Program-made: the position numbers and the translations under genes
In this document: positions 1-9,540 of the stretch, piece after piece
Position numbering within the stretch: the stretch's first letter is position 1
How the letters are laid out: every line of letters begins with the position of its first letter
The notes under the pieces: generated by a model
Databases searched by the model: none
Told to the model about the DNA's origin: nothing
What the model saw: the letters and a program-made list of their open reading frames with translations, nothing else
Assembly: GCF_000769405.2 (NCBI RefSeq)
Contig: NZ_CP053440.1
Span: forward strand, 124,001-188,000
Direction: 5' to 3'
Source of the DNA: Rhizobium brockwellii
GTDB lineage: Bacteria; Pseudomonadota; Alphaproteobacteria; Rhizobiales; Rhizobiaceae
Length of the DNA: 64,000 nucleotides

Positions 1-215
1 CGGCGAGCCGCCAGGGCTTCCGCTGCGCCGCTTTCGGAAATATCGGCAGCCAGTGCCTCCACCGGCACGGAGGCGCCTTCCGGCACCGGCGGAGCCGCGA
101 CATCCGCGAGCGTCAGGCGGGTGATTGCATGATCGCCGAGGGAACTGCTGCGCCCCAGTGTGGCGGCGAGCTTCCGGCCGATCATTCCTCCTGCTCCGAT
201 AATGAGAATATGCAT
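1..215 (-). CDS. denD: NAD-dependent epimerase/dehydratase, DenD-like (partial, 3' end off the left edge)
   Basis: Only the first ~71 codons are present. The protein opens with MHILIIGAGGMIGRKLA, a Rossmann GxxGxxG nucleotide-binding loop typical of extended SDR epimerases. The following stretch (TRLTLADVAAPPVPEGASV) resembles the DenD group, D-erythronate dehydrogenases that oxidise D-erythronate to 2-oxo-D-erythronate. The start ATG is preceded by GGGAGG at a good distance. It lies 21 bp downstream of a GntR regulator on the same strand, so the two are probably co-transcribed and the regulator may control it. The family call rests on the N-terminus only; another SDR epimerase is possible. 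Confidence 0.7.
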   Translation of the reverse strand, partial: MHILIIGAGGMIGRKLAATLGRSSSLGDHAITRLTLADVAAPPVPEGASVPVEALAADISESGAAEALAAR

Positions 216-236
216 CGTGTTTCGCCTCCCTGCGAA

Positions 237-971
237 CTACGAGAAGAGTAATTTGGTCGTCGTATAAATACGGGTTTCGTGGATCGCGAAGGCCGCGCAT
301 GCGGCATCCGGGTCCCGCGTCTCCAAGCCAGCGAGGATCAACCGGTGATCGGCGATGCTCGTGGCGATCGTTCCGGGCTGCGATACGACGCGCCTTCGGT
401 GGCTGAGAAGATAGGAATAGAGATCGGCGGCCATGTCGGCCAGCACCGCATTGCCGCTGGAACGGTAGATAGCGGTGTGAAATTCTCGGTCGCAGATCAA
501 AAAACGGACGGGATCGTCGCAGGCGGCTTCCTGTGCTGCGATCGACTTGCGGAGATAATCAAGGGTCGACGGCTCCATCTTGACCGCCGCGGCCCTGACG
601 ACCTGTGCTTCGATCAGCAGCCGCGCCTCGTGAACATGGTCAAGACTGTAGGCCGCAATGTCGCGATACCGCGCAGTCTGGACCGCCAATTCGCCGACAT
701 CCTCTGACGCCACGACCGTTCGCGTCCCTTGTGCAACCGAGAGAATTCCATGCGTAGAAAGGATCAGGATCGCGCCGCGGACGGTCTCGCGGCTGACGGA
801 AAGCGCGGAAGCGAGCTCCCGTTCGCTGGGCAGCGGGTCGCCGGCTTTGAGGATGCCGGTGGCGATGAAGGTCGCAATCTTCTGGACGACGAAGTCTTTC
901 ATCGACTTCTTCGGCGCTCCCCCAAGCGTCGCAACGTCGTCTTCGAGCATCGCCCGAACATCCATCGCCAT
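237..971 (-). CDS. GntR/FadR-family transcriptional regulator (FCD domain)
   Basis: The 244-residue protein has an N-terminal winged helix (about residues 25-90, with GDPLPSERELASALSVSRETVRGAI, a classic GntR recognition helix) and a C-terminal all-helical FCD ligand domain (about 100-235). It contains the histidine/aspartate pattern of metal-binding FCD domains (HEARLLIE, DREFH, DHRLIL). The start ATG lies in GGGGGAGGGG-ATG-GCG-ATG; a second ATG two codons later is an alternative. A near-perfect 20-bp inverted repeat overlaps the ribosome site, which suggests autoregulation. It is the upstream gene of the DenD-like dehydrogenase, so a role in aldonate (erythronate-like) catabolism is likely but inferred. 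Confidence 0.9.
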   Translation of the reverse strand: MAMDVRAMLEDDVATLGGAPKKSMKDFVVQKIATFIATGILKAGDPLPSERELASALSVSRETVRGAILILSTHGILSVAQGTRTVVASEDVGELAVQTARYRDIAAYSLDHVHEARLLIEAQVVRAAAVKMEPSTLDYLRKSIAAQEAACDDPVRFLICDREFHTAIYRSSGNAVLADMAADLYSYLLSHRRRVVSQPGTIATSIADHRLILAGLETRDPDAACAAFAIHETRIYTTTKLLFS

Positions 972-977
972 CCCCTC

Positions 978-1024
978 CCCCTGAGGTCTGCTGGTCCGGT
1001 AAGTGGGCCAGTAGACCTCAGGGG
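978..1024. promoter_or_regulatory. 20-bp inverted repeat upstream of the GntR gene (candidate operator or leader hairpin)
   Basis: The left arm CCCCTGAGGTCTGCTGGTCC (978-997) and the right arm (1005-1024) are complementary at 18 of 20 positions around a 7-nt spacer. The outer end of the left arm overlaps the purine-rich ribosome site of the GntR gene that starts at 971. Bound as DNA it would place a repressor at the start of the gene; folded as RNA it would sequester the ribosome site. No T-run follows, so a terminator is less likely. Confidence 0.65.
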
Positions 1025-1125
1025 CAAGCGATTGTCAACGCTTGGATGTCCTCGATCGATTCCACAGTTATTTGGAGCAATTTCGTGAAGGGCAATATCG
1101 GCACGCAGAGAAATCACTCAGATAC

Positions 1126-3771
1126 TCAAGCCGCCTTGGAAGCCTTGCCGCGCCGTTTGATCGCTTGCTCCAGCGGACGCTTGCCATCGCCGTAATCTTC
1201 CCAGGCAGTGGACTTCGACAGCAGGGTCGGAACGGTGCGGATAGTGAAGCGCTTGGGGTCCAGATCTGATTTGACCTGCGTCCAAGTCAGCGGCATGGAG
1301 ACGGTGGCTCCCGATCGGGCGCGCGGTGACAAAGGCGCCACGGCCGTCGCCATGCGGTCATTGCGCAGATAGTCGAGGAAGATCCGGCCGTTCCTCAGGC
1401 TCTTCGTCATCTTGATCAGATAGAGATCGGGATTGTCGCGCGCCATCTGCTGGCAGACGTCGTGTGCGAAGCTCTTCGCTTCCGCCCACGAAAGCGGCTT
1501 GCGCTTGTTGACTGCGAGTGGCGTGACGACATGCAGACCCTTGCCGCCAGTCGTCTTGCAAAAGCTGATCAGACCCAGCGCGTCGAGACGGTCCCGCATT
1601 TCGCGGGCTGCCGAAACGACCGCGGAGAATGGCACGTCCGGACCTGGATCAAGGTCGAAGACGAGCCGGCCGGGCACCTCAGGCTGATGCGGTTCGCAAT
1701 TCCAGGGGTGCAGCTCGACGGCGCCGATTTGGGCGACGGCAGCCAAGCCTTCGACCCGGTCGATTTGCAGATAGGGCTTTTTATCGCCGAAAACCTTGAC
1801 CAGTTCGAGAAGGTTCGAGGTGCCGGGCATCGCATGGCGCTGGAAAAACTGCTCGCCGCCGATCCCGTCGGGCGCGCGGATGATGGAACATGGCCGTCCC
1901 TTGATGTGCTCGATCAGCCAGGAGCCGACGGCTTCGTAGTAACGGGCCAGCTCTTCCTTGCTGACAGGTTTGCCGTCATTGGCATCCGGCCACAGCGGCT
2001 TGTCCGGGTTTGAGATCAGCACCCCCATGACCTCCGCCTTGGCGCCTTTTTTGCGGACGGGTCTAGCCTTCGCCTCCATGGCCGGCTGCGGCACGTCAGT
2101 TTGCGCGGGCTTTGCCGGCCGTTCGGCCTTGACTTCTTTGGCCGGCTTGTCGTCCCGCAATCCCTTGAAGGCCGCCTGCCGGACAATACCGTCGGCGGTC
2201 CAGCCCGCGAATTCGATTTCCGCCACGAGCTTGGGCTTCAGCCAGGTGACCTCGGCCTCCTTCTTCGGCGCGCCGATGCCGGTGAACGGCGACTTTGCCG
2301 TCTCGAGCGCTTTCAACTTCGGAAGCAGCGTTTCAACCTTCTTCGCGCCATATCCTGTGCCGACGCGGCCGACATAGACGAAGTGGTCGCCGCGGTAGAC
2401 GCCGACCAGCAGGGATCGGAATTTCCCGTTGGTCTTGGCATAGGCGCCGATCACCACCTCGTGGCCGGCGCGGCATTTCGACTTCGCCCAGCTTTCGGTA
2501 CGGCCGGATTGATAGGGTGCATCCGCCTCTTTCGAGACGATGCCTTCCAGCGAGAGTTTGCAGGCAGACCGGAGAACTGCATCACCGCCGGTGTCGAAAT
2601 GCTCGACGAAACGGATGCGCGGATCATCGCCGGCGTCGGACAGAAGGCTTTGAAGCCGCGTCTTGCGCTCGACGAGCGGCAGAGATCGCAGGTCGTCGCC
2701 ACCCTCGTAGAGAAGATCGAAGGCGAAATAGACGAGTTCGCCGGTCTTGCCTTCCGAAAGGGCCGCCTGCAGGGCCGCGAAATCAGGAACGCCATGATCG
2801 TCGAGGGCGCAGATCTCGCCGTCGATGATCGCATCGGGCAGTGTCGATGCCGCCTGGGCGATCTCGGGATATTTGGCCGTCCAGTCGAGCCCTTTCCTGG
2901 TCTTCAGCGTCGCCTCACCATCCAGCACCCGCATCTGGATCCGGTAACCGTCGAACTTGATCTCGTGAATCCAGCCGGTGCCGGCCGGAGGGCGTTCCAG
3001 GGTCTGGCAGAGCTGCGGCGCAATGAAATCCGGCAGATCGACTTTTGTGGCCGGTTTCGATTTCCGACCGCCTCCGGCGTTCTCTTTTCGCTCTTCGGCA
3101 GCCAGTCCGTGATTGCTGTCCCAGACGGCATCAGCCTGAACGTCGCCACCCTCGACCATGAAAGGCTTGGGCTTTCGTCCCTTGCCGGCGGCAATCATTT
3201 CCATGGTTCGGCCGGAGGCGACAGAGGTGTCGTTCTTCTCGAGGATCGCTTCGCCATTATTTTCGACAGAGAACTCATCATGGTGTTTGATGAGCAGCCA
3301 ATTTGTCCGGTTGCCGCCGTTGCGATCATTGCGCATGCGCACCAGCACGAAGCTGCCGTGCAGGCGTTTGCCTTCCAAGGTGAACTTGAAGTCACCCTTG
3401 GCGAGGGCCTGCTCGGGGCTCTTATTTCCTTCCGGTTCCCAATAGCCCCGATCCCAGAGCATGACCGTCCCGCCGCCATACTGACCTTTCGGAATGGTGC
3501 CTTCGAAGTCGCCATAGTCGAGCGGATGATCCTCGACCTCAACTGCCAGTCGCTTGTCGTGCGGGTCGAGAGACGGGCCTTTGGTGACCGCCCAGGATTT
3601 GAAGACGCCATCCAGCTCGAGCCGCAGGTCGTAGTGCAGCCGGGTGGCATCATGTTTCTGGATCACGAAGCGACGGCGATTGCTGCGGGCGAGCTGCGTA
3701 TCGCCGCTCGGCTCCGCCGTCTTTTGAAAGTCGCGCTTCGACCGATAGGTCGATAGTTTGTCACTGGCCAT
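1126..3771 (-). CDS. ligD: ATP-dependent DNA ligase D (non-homologous end joining)
   Basis: The 881-residue protein carries the three LigD modules in the order phosphoesterase-ligase-polymerase, as in Pseudomonas-type LigD. The 3'-phosphoesterase domain (about 30-190) shows [19 protein letters not shown] and [11 protein letters not shown]. The ligase domain (about 245-545) shows the adenylation motif IKFDGYR with lysine 272, EGIVSKEAD (motif IV) and WAKSKCR (motif V). The primase-like polymerase domain (about 585-865) shows [11 protein letters not shown] and [10 protein letters not shown]. With Ku it trims, fills and seals double-strand breaks. No Ku gene is visible here, so the partner must be elsewhere. 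It diverges from the SLC13 permease, with about 180 bp between them. Confidence 0.96.
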   Translation of the reverse strand: MASDKLSTYRSKRDFQKTAEPSGDTQLARSNRRRFVIQKHDATRLHYDLRLELDGVFKSWAVTKGPSLDPHDKRLAVEVEDHPLDYGDFEGTIPKGQYGGGTVMLWDRGYWEPEGNKSPEQALAKGDFKFTLEGKRLHGSFVLVRMRNDRNGGNRTNWLLIKHHDEFSVENNGEAILEKNDTSVASGRTMEMIAAGKGRKPKPFMVEGGDVQADAVWDSNHGLAAEERKENAGGGRKSKPATKVDLPDFIAPQLCQTLERPPAGTGWIHEIKFDGYRIQMRVLDGEATLKTRKGLDWTAKYPEIAQAASTLPDAIIDGEICALDDHGVPDFAALQAALSEGKTGELVYFAFDLLYEGGDDLRSLPLVERKTRLQSLLSDAGDDPRIRFVEHFDTGGDAVLRSACKLSLEGIVSKEADAPYQSGRTESWAKSKCRAGHEVVIGAYAKTNGKFRSLLVGVYRGDHFVYVGRVGTGYGAKKVETLLPKLKALETAKSPFTGIGAPKKEAEVTWLKPKLVAEIEFAGWTADGIVRQAAFKGLRDDKPAKEVKAERPAKPAQTDVPQPAMEAKARPVRKKGAKAEVMGVLISNPDKPLWPDANDGKPVSKEELARYYEAVGSWLIEHIKGRPCSIIRAPDGIGGEQFFQRHAMPGTSNLLELVKVFGDKKPYLQIDRVEGLAAVAQIGAVELHPWNCEPHQPEVPGRLVFDLDPGPDVPFSAVVSAAREMRDRLDALGLISFCKTTGGKGLHVVTPLAVNKRKPLSWAEAKSFAHDVCQQMARDNPDLYLIKMTKSLRNGRIFLDYLRNDRMATAVAPLSPRARSGATVSMPLTWTQVKSDLDPKRFTIRTVPTLLSKSTAWEDYGDGKRPLEQAIKRRGKASKAA

Positions 3772-3950
3772 GGTCGTTCCCGAAAGTAACCCCGACAGCG
3801 AAATGCCGCCTGACGGCTGGAAGTTCCATCAGGGTGCTCCTCCAGCCGTCAGCGGATAAAACGGCTGGGTATAGACGAGAAAAAAATGTCTCCGTCTCGT
3901 CGTATCGTTCTCTTGCTTCAAACGTTAATTGCTACCACCGGGATGCAAAC

Positions 3951-5717
3951 ATGCGCGCTGATCAATGGCTATCTCTATTCATCATCGCGCTGATGATGGG
4001 CGCGTTCCTGTGGGGTCGTTATCGATACGATATAGTCGCAGTAAGCTCCCTTCTCGCTGCAATCATTGTCGGCATCGTCCCCGCCAAGAATGCTTTTTCC
4101 GGCTTTTCCGATGACATTGTTATCATCGTCGGCAGCGCGCTCATCGTCAGTGCGGCGATATCCAGATCGGGGATCATGGATGTCGCCTTGCGCAGATTTT
4201 CTCCCGAACGACGCGGGCCACGGATGCAGCTGATCATTCTGGTTGCCATTGTCGCAGCCCTGTCGGCTTTCATCAAAAACATTGGTGCGCTGGCGATCAT
4301 GATCCCGGTCGCTGTGCAAATGGCCCGGAAATCACGCGTATCACCGTCGATGTTCCTGATGCCGATGTCTTTCGCCTCTCTGCTCGGAGGGCTTATGACG
4401 CAGATCGGCACGTCGCCAAACATCATCGTTTCCCGGGTGCGCGAGGAGATCACCGGGCAGCCGTTCATGATGTTTGACTATACGCCTGTCGGCCTGGCGC
4501 TCTCTGTAGCCGGCGTTGTCTTTCTGGCGCTGTTCTACAAGCTGCTGCCTGAAAGATCACGGGTCGAAACGTCGATGGATGAGGCGGTGGCGATCAAAAA
4601 CTACACGACCGAGGCCAAGGTCACCACGCCATCAGGGGCGATCGGGCGGTCCGTCAGCTGGCTGCAGAAGCCGGCGGGCGGCGATGCGATGGTGACTGCG
4701 ATTATCGGTGGCAACGGCCAAAGACGAACGCCCCTTCCCGACACGGTGCTCAAGGATGGCGACCTTCTTATTATCGAGGGGGAACAGAGCGCCCTCGACA
4801 AGATCGTCAGTGAAGCCAAGCTTCAACTGTCCGACCGTAAACACGAGCCCGAGACACGCCAAGATATCAGTTCTGTTGAAGCTATCGTTGGCGAACATTC
4901 CCGATTGATCGGCGTCAGCGCAAAAGACGTTTCTCTCTTCCACAATACCGGACTCAACCTTCTTGCCGTCAGCCGCCGCGACAGGCGCTTCACCGAGCGT
5001 CTGGGCGAGATCAAGATCCGCAATGGCGACGTCGTGGTCTTGCAGGGCGACTTGCAGAAACTGCCGGATCTTCTTCGCGAATGGGGATGTTTGCCGCTGG
5101 TCGAACGAGATATGAAGCTCGGCAACGCCCGCAACGGCATGATTCCCGTCATTATCCTGATGGCAACGATGGGGGCGACAGCCTTCGGAGGCATTCCCGT
5201 TGCGACAGCGTTCTTCGCCGCCGCTTTTCTGATGGTGGTCACCGGATCCGTTCCCTTGCGGGAAGTTTATCAGCATCTCGATGCGCCCATTCTGATCATG
5301 CTGGCCGCTCTCATTCCGATCAGCGACTCGCTCAGGACCACAGGGACCACCGACATCATCGCGGACCTCCTGTCGCGCACCGCCGAAATGCTCCCGCCCT
5401 TCGGCGCTTTGGCTCTGATCCTGGTTGCGGCCATGGCCGTAACCCCGTTTTTGAACAACGCAGCGACGGTTCTGGTCATGGCCCCGATCGCCGCGACCTT
5501 TGCCGAGAAGCTGGGCTTCAGGCCCGATGCGTTTCTGATGGCGGTGGCAATTGGAGCCGGCTGTGACTTCCTCACGCCCATCGGACACCAATGCAATACG
5601 CTCGTGATGGGACCGGGCGGATATCGATTTGGTGACTACGCCCGACTGGGTCTGCCGCTTTCGCTCATTGTGGTGGTCGTCAGTGTGCCGATCCTGTTGT
5701 TGGTCTGGCCGATCTGA
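3951..5717 (+). CDS. SLC13-family anion permease with two RCK_C (TrkA-C) domains
   Basis: This 588-residue inner-membrane protein has two clusters of hydrophobic helices, about 1-190 and 420-588. The pattern AFSGFSDDIVIIVGSALIVSAAISRSG and the late ATVLVMAPIA and PIGHQCNTLVMGPGGYRFGDYAR segments are typical of the SLC13/CitT-like permease group (sulfate, dicarboxylates). Between the membrane halves are two cytosolic RCK_C regulatory domains (about 195-285 and 300-385). I chose the ATG at 3951 (MRADQWLSLF) because the upstream in-frame extension is not hydrophobic and not family-like; the ribosome site is weak (GGGATG). The substrate cannot be read from the sequence. It lies next to the sugar-acid island, so an organic acid is possible. 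Confidence 0.85.
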   Translation: MRADQWLSLFIIALMMGAFLWGRYRYDIVAVSSLLAAIIVGIVPAKNAFSGFSDDIVIIVGSALIVSAAISRSGIMDVALRRFSPERRGPRMQLIILVAIVAALSAFIKNIGALAIMIPVAVQMARKSRVSPSMFLMPMSFASLLGGLMTQIGTSPNIIVSRVREEITGQPFMMFDYTPVGLALSVAGVVFLALFYKLLPERSRVETSMDEAVAIKNYTTEAKVTTPSGAIGRSVSWLQKPAGGDAMVTAIIGGNGQRRTPLPDTVLKDGDLLIIEGEQSALDKIVSEAKLQLSDRKHEPETRQDISSVEAIVGEHSRLIGVSAKDVSLFHNTGLNLLAVSRRDRRFTERLGEIKIRNGDVVVLQGDLQKLPDLLREWGCLPLVERDMKLGNARNGMIPVIILMATMGATAFGGIPVATAFFAAAFLMVVTGSVPLREVYQHLDAPILIMLAALIPISDSLRTTGTTDIIADLLSRTAEMLPPFGALALILVAAMAVTPFLNNAATVLVMAPIAATFAEKLGFRPDAFLMAVAIGAGCDFLTPIGHQCNTLVMGPGGYRFGDYARLGLPLSLIVVVVSVPILLLVWPI

Positions 5718-5778
5718 TTGCACCTGACACCGGGCATTGCGGCGACCGATAAGAAGTTTCGAAGTAGAGATGTGTTCC

Positions 5779-6834
5779 TCACGCGGCGACGTCGGGAATA
5801 GGCAAGCCTAGAATCTCGGCATGTTTGCAAAGCTTTTGCCAAGCTGCATCACCGACCGGCACGCCCTCTTCCAGCGCCGAGCGGCGCTTTCGCGCTGCGC
5901 TGTCGCCCGGCATGCGAACGGGGCCATTGTTCCAGGGCGCGGGAGGATTGCTGCGGCAGGCAGAGGCGAGAAAGTCAGACTGCGCTGTAAAGGCATCGAG
6001 TCCGGCAAAAAAGGCGGGATCGATGACCTGAAGGTAAGCGCTTTGCGAAAAGACACCGGACCGCGTGTTGGCCCGTCCCTTGCCGGAAAGCCCCTGCCCC
6101 AGCAACTCGACGATCAGTCCGAGCCCAAAACCCTTGTGCCCCTTCAACTGGCCGCCAAGAGGCATCATTGTCCCGCCCCGTTCCGTCACCTCGCGCGGAT
6201 CATCGGTTGGCTCGCCTGCAGCGGTGACAGCCCAGGCCTCCGGAAATTTCTTGCCGGCCTTCGCCAGGTTTTGCGTCATGGTCGTGGTGGTGATCGAGGC
6301 CGAGACGTCGATCAGGATCGGATCCGCAGATGTCGGGAAGCCGGCCGCCATCGGGTTGGGCGTCAGAAGCGGCTTCGTGCCGCCATAGGGCGCAACGCGG
6401 CTTGCAGCGGGATGCGAGACCGACAGCTGCACGATGAGGCCCCGGTCGGTTACCTGCCGCATGAAGGCTGAAAGAGCGCAGGTATGGTGGCAGTTTCGGA
6501 TCGCGGCGGTGACGACGCCATGATCGCCGACCCGTTCGCAGGCCTGCTCGATCGCCTTCGTCAGCAGCCATGCACCGGGCAAGGATTTGCCGTCCCAAAC
6601 AAAGGCTGCGCCGCGGTCATTGACGACCTCATAGCTGCCGGACTTTGCCAGCGAGCCGTCATCCAACGCCTCGACATACCAGTTCAGAAGGCTGACGCCA
6701 TGGGTTTCGTGGCCGATCATGTCGCCTTCCACCAGGACGGCGGCAGTCGTTTCGGCCTTGTCGGCCTCCATTCCGGCGCGGGTCAATATCTGCTTTGCGA
6801 ATTGAGTCAGGGCAATGCGGTCAATCAGGGGCAT
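5779..6834 (-). CDS. Ldh2/malate-L-lactate dehydrogenase family oxidoreductase
   Basis: The 351-residue protein has the signature of the NAD(P)-dependent malate/L-lactate/ureidoglycolate/2,3-diketogulonate dehydrogenase family. Visible elements are GDMIGHETHGV near residue 40, the RNCHHTCALSAF segment, SHPAASRVAPYGGTKPLLTPNPMAAGFP, and GGQLKGHKGFGLGLIVELL. Such enzymes interconvert 2-oxo and 2-hydroxy acids. An ATG at 6840 is too close to its GAGGGAG ribosome site, so the ATG at 6834 is preferred. It lies 75 bp downstream of a class-5 binding-protein gene, separated by a stem-loop, and is probably the second gene of that unit. In context it likely oxidises or reduces a sugar-derived hydroxy acid; the exact substrate is unknown. 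Confidence 0.87.
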   Translation of the reverse strand: MPLIDRIALTQFAKQILTRAGMEADKAETTAAVLVEGDMIGHETHGVSLLNWYVEALDDGSLAKSGSYEVVNDRGAAFVWDGKSLPGAWLLTKAIEQACERVGDHGVVTAAIRNCHHTCALSAFMRQVTDRGLIVQLSVSHPAASRVAPYGGTKPLLTPNPMAAGFPTSADPILIDVSASITTTTMTQNLAKAGKKFPEAWAVTAAGEPTDDPREVTERGGTMMPLGGQLKGHKGFGLGLIVELLGQGLSGKGRANTRSGVFSQSAYLQVIDPAFFAGLDAFTAQSDFLASACRSNPPAPWNNGPVRMPGDSAARKRRSALEEGVPVGDAAWQKLCKHAEILGLPIPDVAA

Positions 6835-6861
6835 CGGCATTCTCCCTCACGTCATGGAAAG

Positions 6862-6889
6862 CACGGGCCGCTATTTGCGGCGGCCCGTG
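6862..6889 (-). terminator. Intercistronic stem-loop after the binding-protein gene
   Basis: A perfect 10-bp stem, CACGGGCCGC / GCGGCCCGTG, with an 8-nt loop lies between the binding-protein stop codon and the dehydrogenase start. No strong T-run follows on the minus strand. It is more likely an attenuator or 3'-end stabiliser that keeps binding-protein mRNA high than a full terminator. Confidence 0.6.
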
Positions 6890-6909
6890 GTTAAGTGCGG
6901 CATACCGGC

Positions 6910-8430
6910 TTACTTGAAGCGGATCTGCGACAGCTGCAGTTCGGAATTCGTCGCGATCGTCGGCTTGAAGTCGAGACGCGGCGAGACGCGGGTGAAACCG
7001 ACCATGTGAAACATCGGGATGTCGGCGATGATTTCGGTGTTCACCTTGGCGAAAAGCTCCTTCCAGAGTTTCGTGCGCTCGTCGCCGGTGGCAGACGTTG
7101 CCTTGGCGATCAGCGCGTCGACGGCGGGATCGCGAACCATGGAGTGCGAGCCGTCGGTCGCGTATTTCACGAATGCGGTGAAGACGGGGTCGCCGGTCGC
7201 ATTATCGTGCTGCGACTGGGTCAGCGTCGGACCGGAGTCGGCGACAAAGGGTGCAACGAAGTAGCCGTTCCACACGGAAACGTCATACATGTCGAGCTTT
7301 ACGTTCAAGCCGACTTCCTGAAGCATTGCCATCATCGCTTCCATCGCTTCGGTGGCGTTGGGATATTGCCCGTTGCGACCGATGATGCGGATCTCTTGAT
7401 CGACGGGGACGCCGTCCGCTTTCGCTGCTGCGACAAGTTCCTTTGCTTTTTCGGGATCATAGGGCCAGGCGGGGATATCGGCATTGTAGCCGATCGTGGT
7501 CGGCACGACGAGCTGTGTCGCGATCTTCGCCTGTTCGGGGAACAACGTTCCGAGCATCGCCTGACGATCGATGGCAAGGTTCATCGCTTCACGGATGCGC
7601 CGGTCGTTAAGGGGTGCTGCGCGCGTATCGATGCGCAGCGATGTCGTCTCCGAATTCGGATAGGCGAAATCGGTTTCCTTGTTGGTGGCATCCTGTACGG
7701 ATACGGCCGGAACGATATCGGCTTCGCCGGCATCGACCATGGCGGCAGCAACGGCGCTGTCGGAGCGGAACAGATAGGTCGCCTGTTCCACCTGGGGTTT
7801 CTCCCCCCAATATTCCGGATTGCGCTTCAGCACGATCGACTGGCCGATTTCCCATTTGTCGAACGTATAAGGGCCGGTGCCAATCGGCTGGCGGGTGAAT
7901 TCGTCGGCTGGTGTCGCCTCGGCCGATTCCACAGCCATCACCGTCATCAGAAGCGGAAGAATCGGCTGCGCCGGTTTTGTCGTAATGCGGATCGTGTTGG
8001 CATCGGGCGTTTCGAAGCTGAATTCCGTGCCGCCGAAATATTTGCCGCCGGTCTCGCAGCTGAGCTTCTTGTTCTTGTTGCGCTCGATGGTGAATTGGAC
8101 ATCCTTGGCGGTGAACGGCTTGCCATCGTGCCATTTGACATTCGGGCGCAGCTTGAACTCCCAGGTGTCGTCATCGATCTTCGACCATTCTGTCGCCAGG
8201 CGGGGTTTGAGGCCGCCGTTGACGTAGTCGAATTCCACCAGCATCTCGTTGACGTTTTCAGAAATGACCCGGCCGACGTCCTGGCGCGCTGCCATACAGG
8301 GTTCGACGACATCGACGGTTTCGGCAAGCACAATAGTGACGTTGCTCTTGGCATCCTGAGCGTACGCCATACCGCCGCTCAGCGTGAGCACCGTTGTTGA
8401 AAAGCAGGCAGCCAACAAATGCAGTTTCAT
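6910..8430 (-). CDS. ABC transporter substrate-binding protein, family 5 (peptide/sugar-acid type)
   Basis: The 506-residue periplasmic protein begins MKLHLLAACFSTTVLTLSGGMAYAQ, a clear Sec signal peptide with likely cleavage after AYA. The mature part matches the DppA/OppA fold (SBP_bac_5), with WEFKLRPNVKWHDGKPFTAKDVQFT, PIGTGPYTFDKWEIGQSIVLKRNPEYWG and REAMNLAIDRQAML. The start at 8430 is preceded by GGGAGGAG; upstream in-frame codons do not look coding. Its matching permeases and ATPase are not adjacent. The nearest set is 8-12 kb away (16740-20211) and shares the same upstream 16-bp element, so the transporter appears to be split. The neighbouring enzymes suggest a sugar acid or its conjugate as cargo rather than a peptide. 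Confidence 0.92.
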   Translation of the reverse strand: MKLHLLAACFSTTVLTLSGGMAYAQDAKSNVTIVLAETVDVVEPCMAARQDVGRVISENVNEMLVEFDYVNGGLKPRLATEWSKIDDDTWEFKLRPNVKWHDGKPFTAKDVQFTIERNKNKKLSCETGGKYFGGTEFSFETPDANTIRITTKPAQPILPLLMTVMAVESAEATPADEFTRQPIGTGPYTFDKWEIGQSIVLKRNPEYWGEKPQVEQATYLFRSDSAVAAAMVDAGEADIVPAVSVQDATNKETDFAYPNSETTSLRIDTRAAPLNDRRIREAMNLAIDRQAMLGTLFPEQAKIATQLVVPTTIGYNADIPAWPYDPEKAKELVAAAKADGVPVDQEIRIIGRNGQYPNATEAMEAMMAMLQEVGLNVKLDMYDVSVWNGYFVAPFVADSGPTLTQSQHDNATGDPVFTAFVKYATDGSHSMVRDPAVDALIAKATSATGDERTKLWKELFAKVNTEIIADIPMFHMVGFTRVSPRLDFKPTIATNSELQLSQIRFK

Positions 8431-8535
8431 TTCGTTCTCCTCCCATGCGCCCTTGGCGCTCCTCACAGTAGATCTGCGTCCCGTTTCCGGTGCTCCGGCA
8501 TCCATCTCCTCAATAGCTAAGTAAAGCACAAGTGC

Positions 8536-8551
8536 ACTAATATACTAGTTG
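8536..8551. promoter_or_regulatory. Candidate GntR operator, copy A
   Basis: Read on the minus strand the site is CAACTAGTATATTAGT. It matches two other sites in the island (14951-14966 and 20323-20338) at 12 of 16 invariant positions, and contains the dyad ACTA-N6-TAGT. It lies about 105 bp upstream of the binding-protein start and overlaps a possible -10 element (TATATT on the minus strand). Confidence 0.65.
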
Positions 8552-8617
8552 GCGACAACCTTCAACTCTGGCGATCCCAAAGTGCGGCGCCGTCAACCTT
8601 GTCTGGCGCGCGAAATT

Positions 8618-9523
8618 TTACTTGGCCGAAGCAATCAGTTCGCGCATCATTTCGACTTCCTCGTCGGTCAGATCCGTCAGCGGCGCCCGCACCGGACCGG
8701 CATCAAAGCCGCGCAAACGCACGCCTGCCTTGACCGCGGATACCGCATAACCGGCCTTGCGATCGCGGATGCGGGCGAAGGGATAGTAGAAATCGCGCAG
8801 CATCTGCTCACAGGCCGCGTCGTCGCCGGCGAGGAATGCCTTGTGGAATTTCAGTGCCGTTTCAGGCACGAAATTGAAGATCGCCGAGGAATAGGTCGGC
8901 ATGCCGGCTCCGCGATAGGCCTGGGCAAACAGTTCGTGTGTCGGCATGCCGCCGATATAGGAAAGGCGGTCGCCGAGCGCGATCGTGACACGGCGCACCG
9001 TATCGATATCGCCGGTACCGTCCTTGAAGCCGATCAGATTTGGGCATTCGTCGGCAAGCTGAGCAAGCTGCTCGGCCGAAACCCGCGCCTGGCCACGATT
9101 ATAAACGATAACGCCCATACTGGTGGCCTTGCAGACAGCCCGTACACGCGCGGCGATTCCATCTGCCGGCGCCTCAGTCAGGTAATGCGGCAGCAGAAGA
9201 ACGCCGTCGCCACCGGCCGCCTCGATCTCGCGGGCCATGTCGCAGGCAATGCGCGTGCCGTAGCCGCATCCGGCAATAACAGGCGCATCGCCGGACACTG
9301 CGCGGGCGACCTTTACCACCTCAACCACCTCGCCCGGCGTCAGCGAGAATAGCTCACCGGTGCCGCCGGCAACGATCAGGCCGGCAACGGGGTACGATGA
9401 CAGCCATTCCAGATGCGCTGAAAACGGCCTGGCGGCAAACCGGTCCTCGGCATCGAAAGGGGTGACGGGAAAAGACAGCAGGCCGTTGCGAATGATCTCG
9501 CGAAGTACCGTCGGGGCAATCAA
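8618..9523 (-). CDS. kdgD: 5-dehydro-4-deoxyglucarate dehydratase (DHDPS/NAL superfamily)
   Basis: The 301-residue protein is a class I lyase of the DHDPS/NAL family. It shows GGTGELFSLTPGE at about 53-65, GCGYGT, the catalytic tyrosine 141 (VIVYNRGQ) and the Schiff-base lysine 167 (GFKDGTGD), the arrangement of KdgD. It dehydrates and decarboxylates 5-dehydro-4-deoxy-D-glucarate to 2-oxoglutarate semialdehyde. A related role on L-2-keto-3-deoxyarabonate cannot be excluded, given the nearby IlvD/Edd dehydratase. The start codon is TTG, 7 nt after GAGGAG. The gene follows the semialdehyde dehydrogenase by 17 bp on the same strand, so the two steps to 2-oxoglutarate are co-expressed. Confidence 0.9.
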   Translation of the reverse strand: MIAPTVLREIIRNGLLSFPVTPFDAEDRFAARPFSAHLEWLSSYPVAGLIVAGGTGELFSLTPGEVVEVVKVARAVSGDAPVIAGCGYGTRIACDMAREIEAAGGDGVLLLPHYLTEAPADGIAARVRAVCKATSMGVIVYNRGQARVSAEQLAQLADECPNLIGFKDGTGDIDTVRRVTIALGDRLSYIGGMPTHELFAQAYRGAGMPTYSSAIFNFVPETALKFHKAFLAGDDAACEQMLRDFYYPFARIRDRKAGYAVSAVKAGVRLRGFDAGPVRAPLTDLTDEEVEMMRELIASAK

Positions 9524-9540
9524 TTTGGCACTCCTCGGTT

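Noticed and set aside
2101..3756. 551-codon open frame on the plus strand
   Set aside because: It is antisense to ligD, and no family features or ribosome site appear. High GC keeps the opposite strand open.
6895..8400. 501-codon plus-strand frame opposite the class-5 binding protein
   Set aside because: Its translation is histidine- and arginine-rich without any domain; the minus-strand gene has a signal peptide, ribosome site and family motifs.
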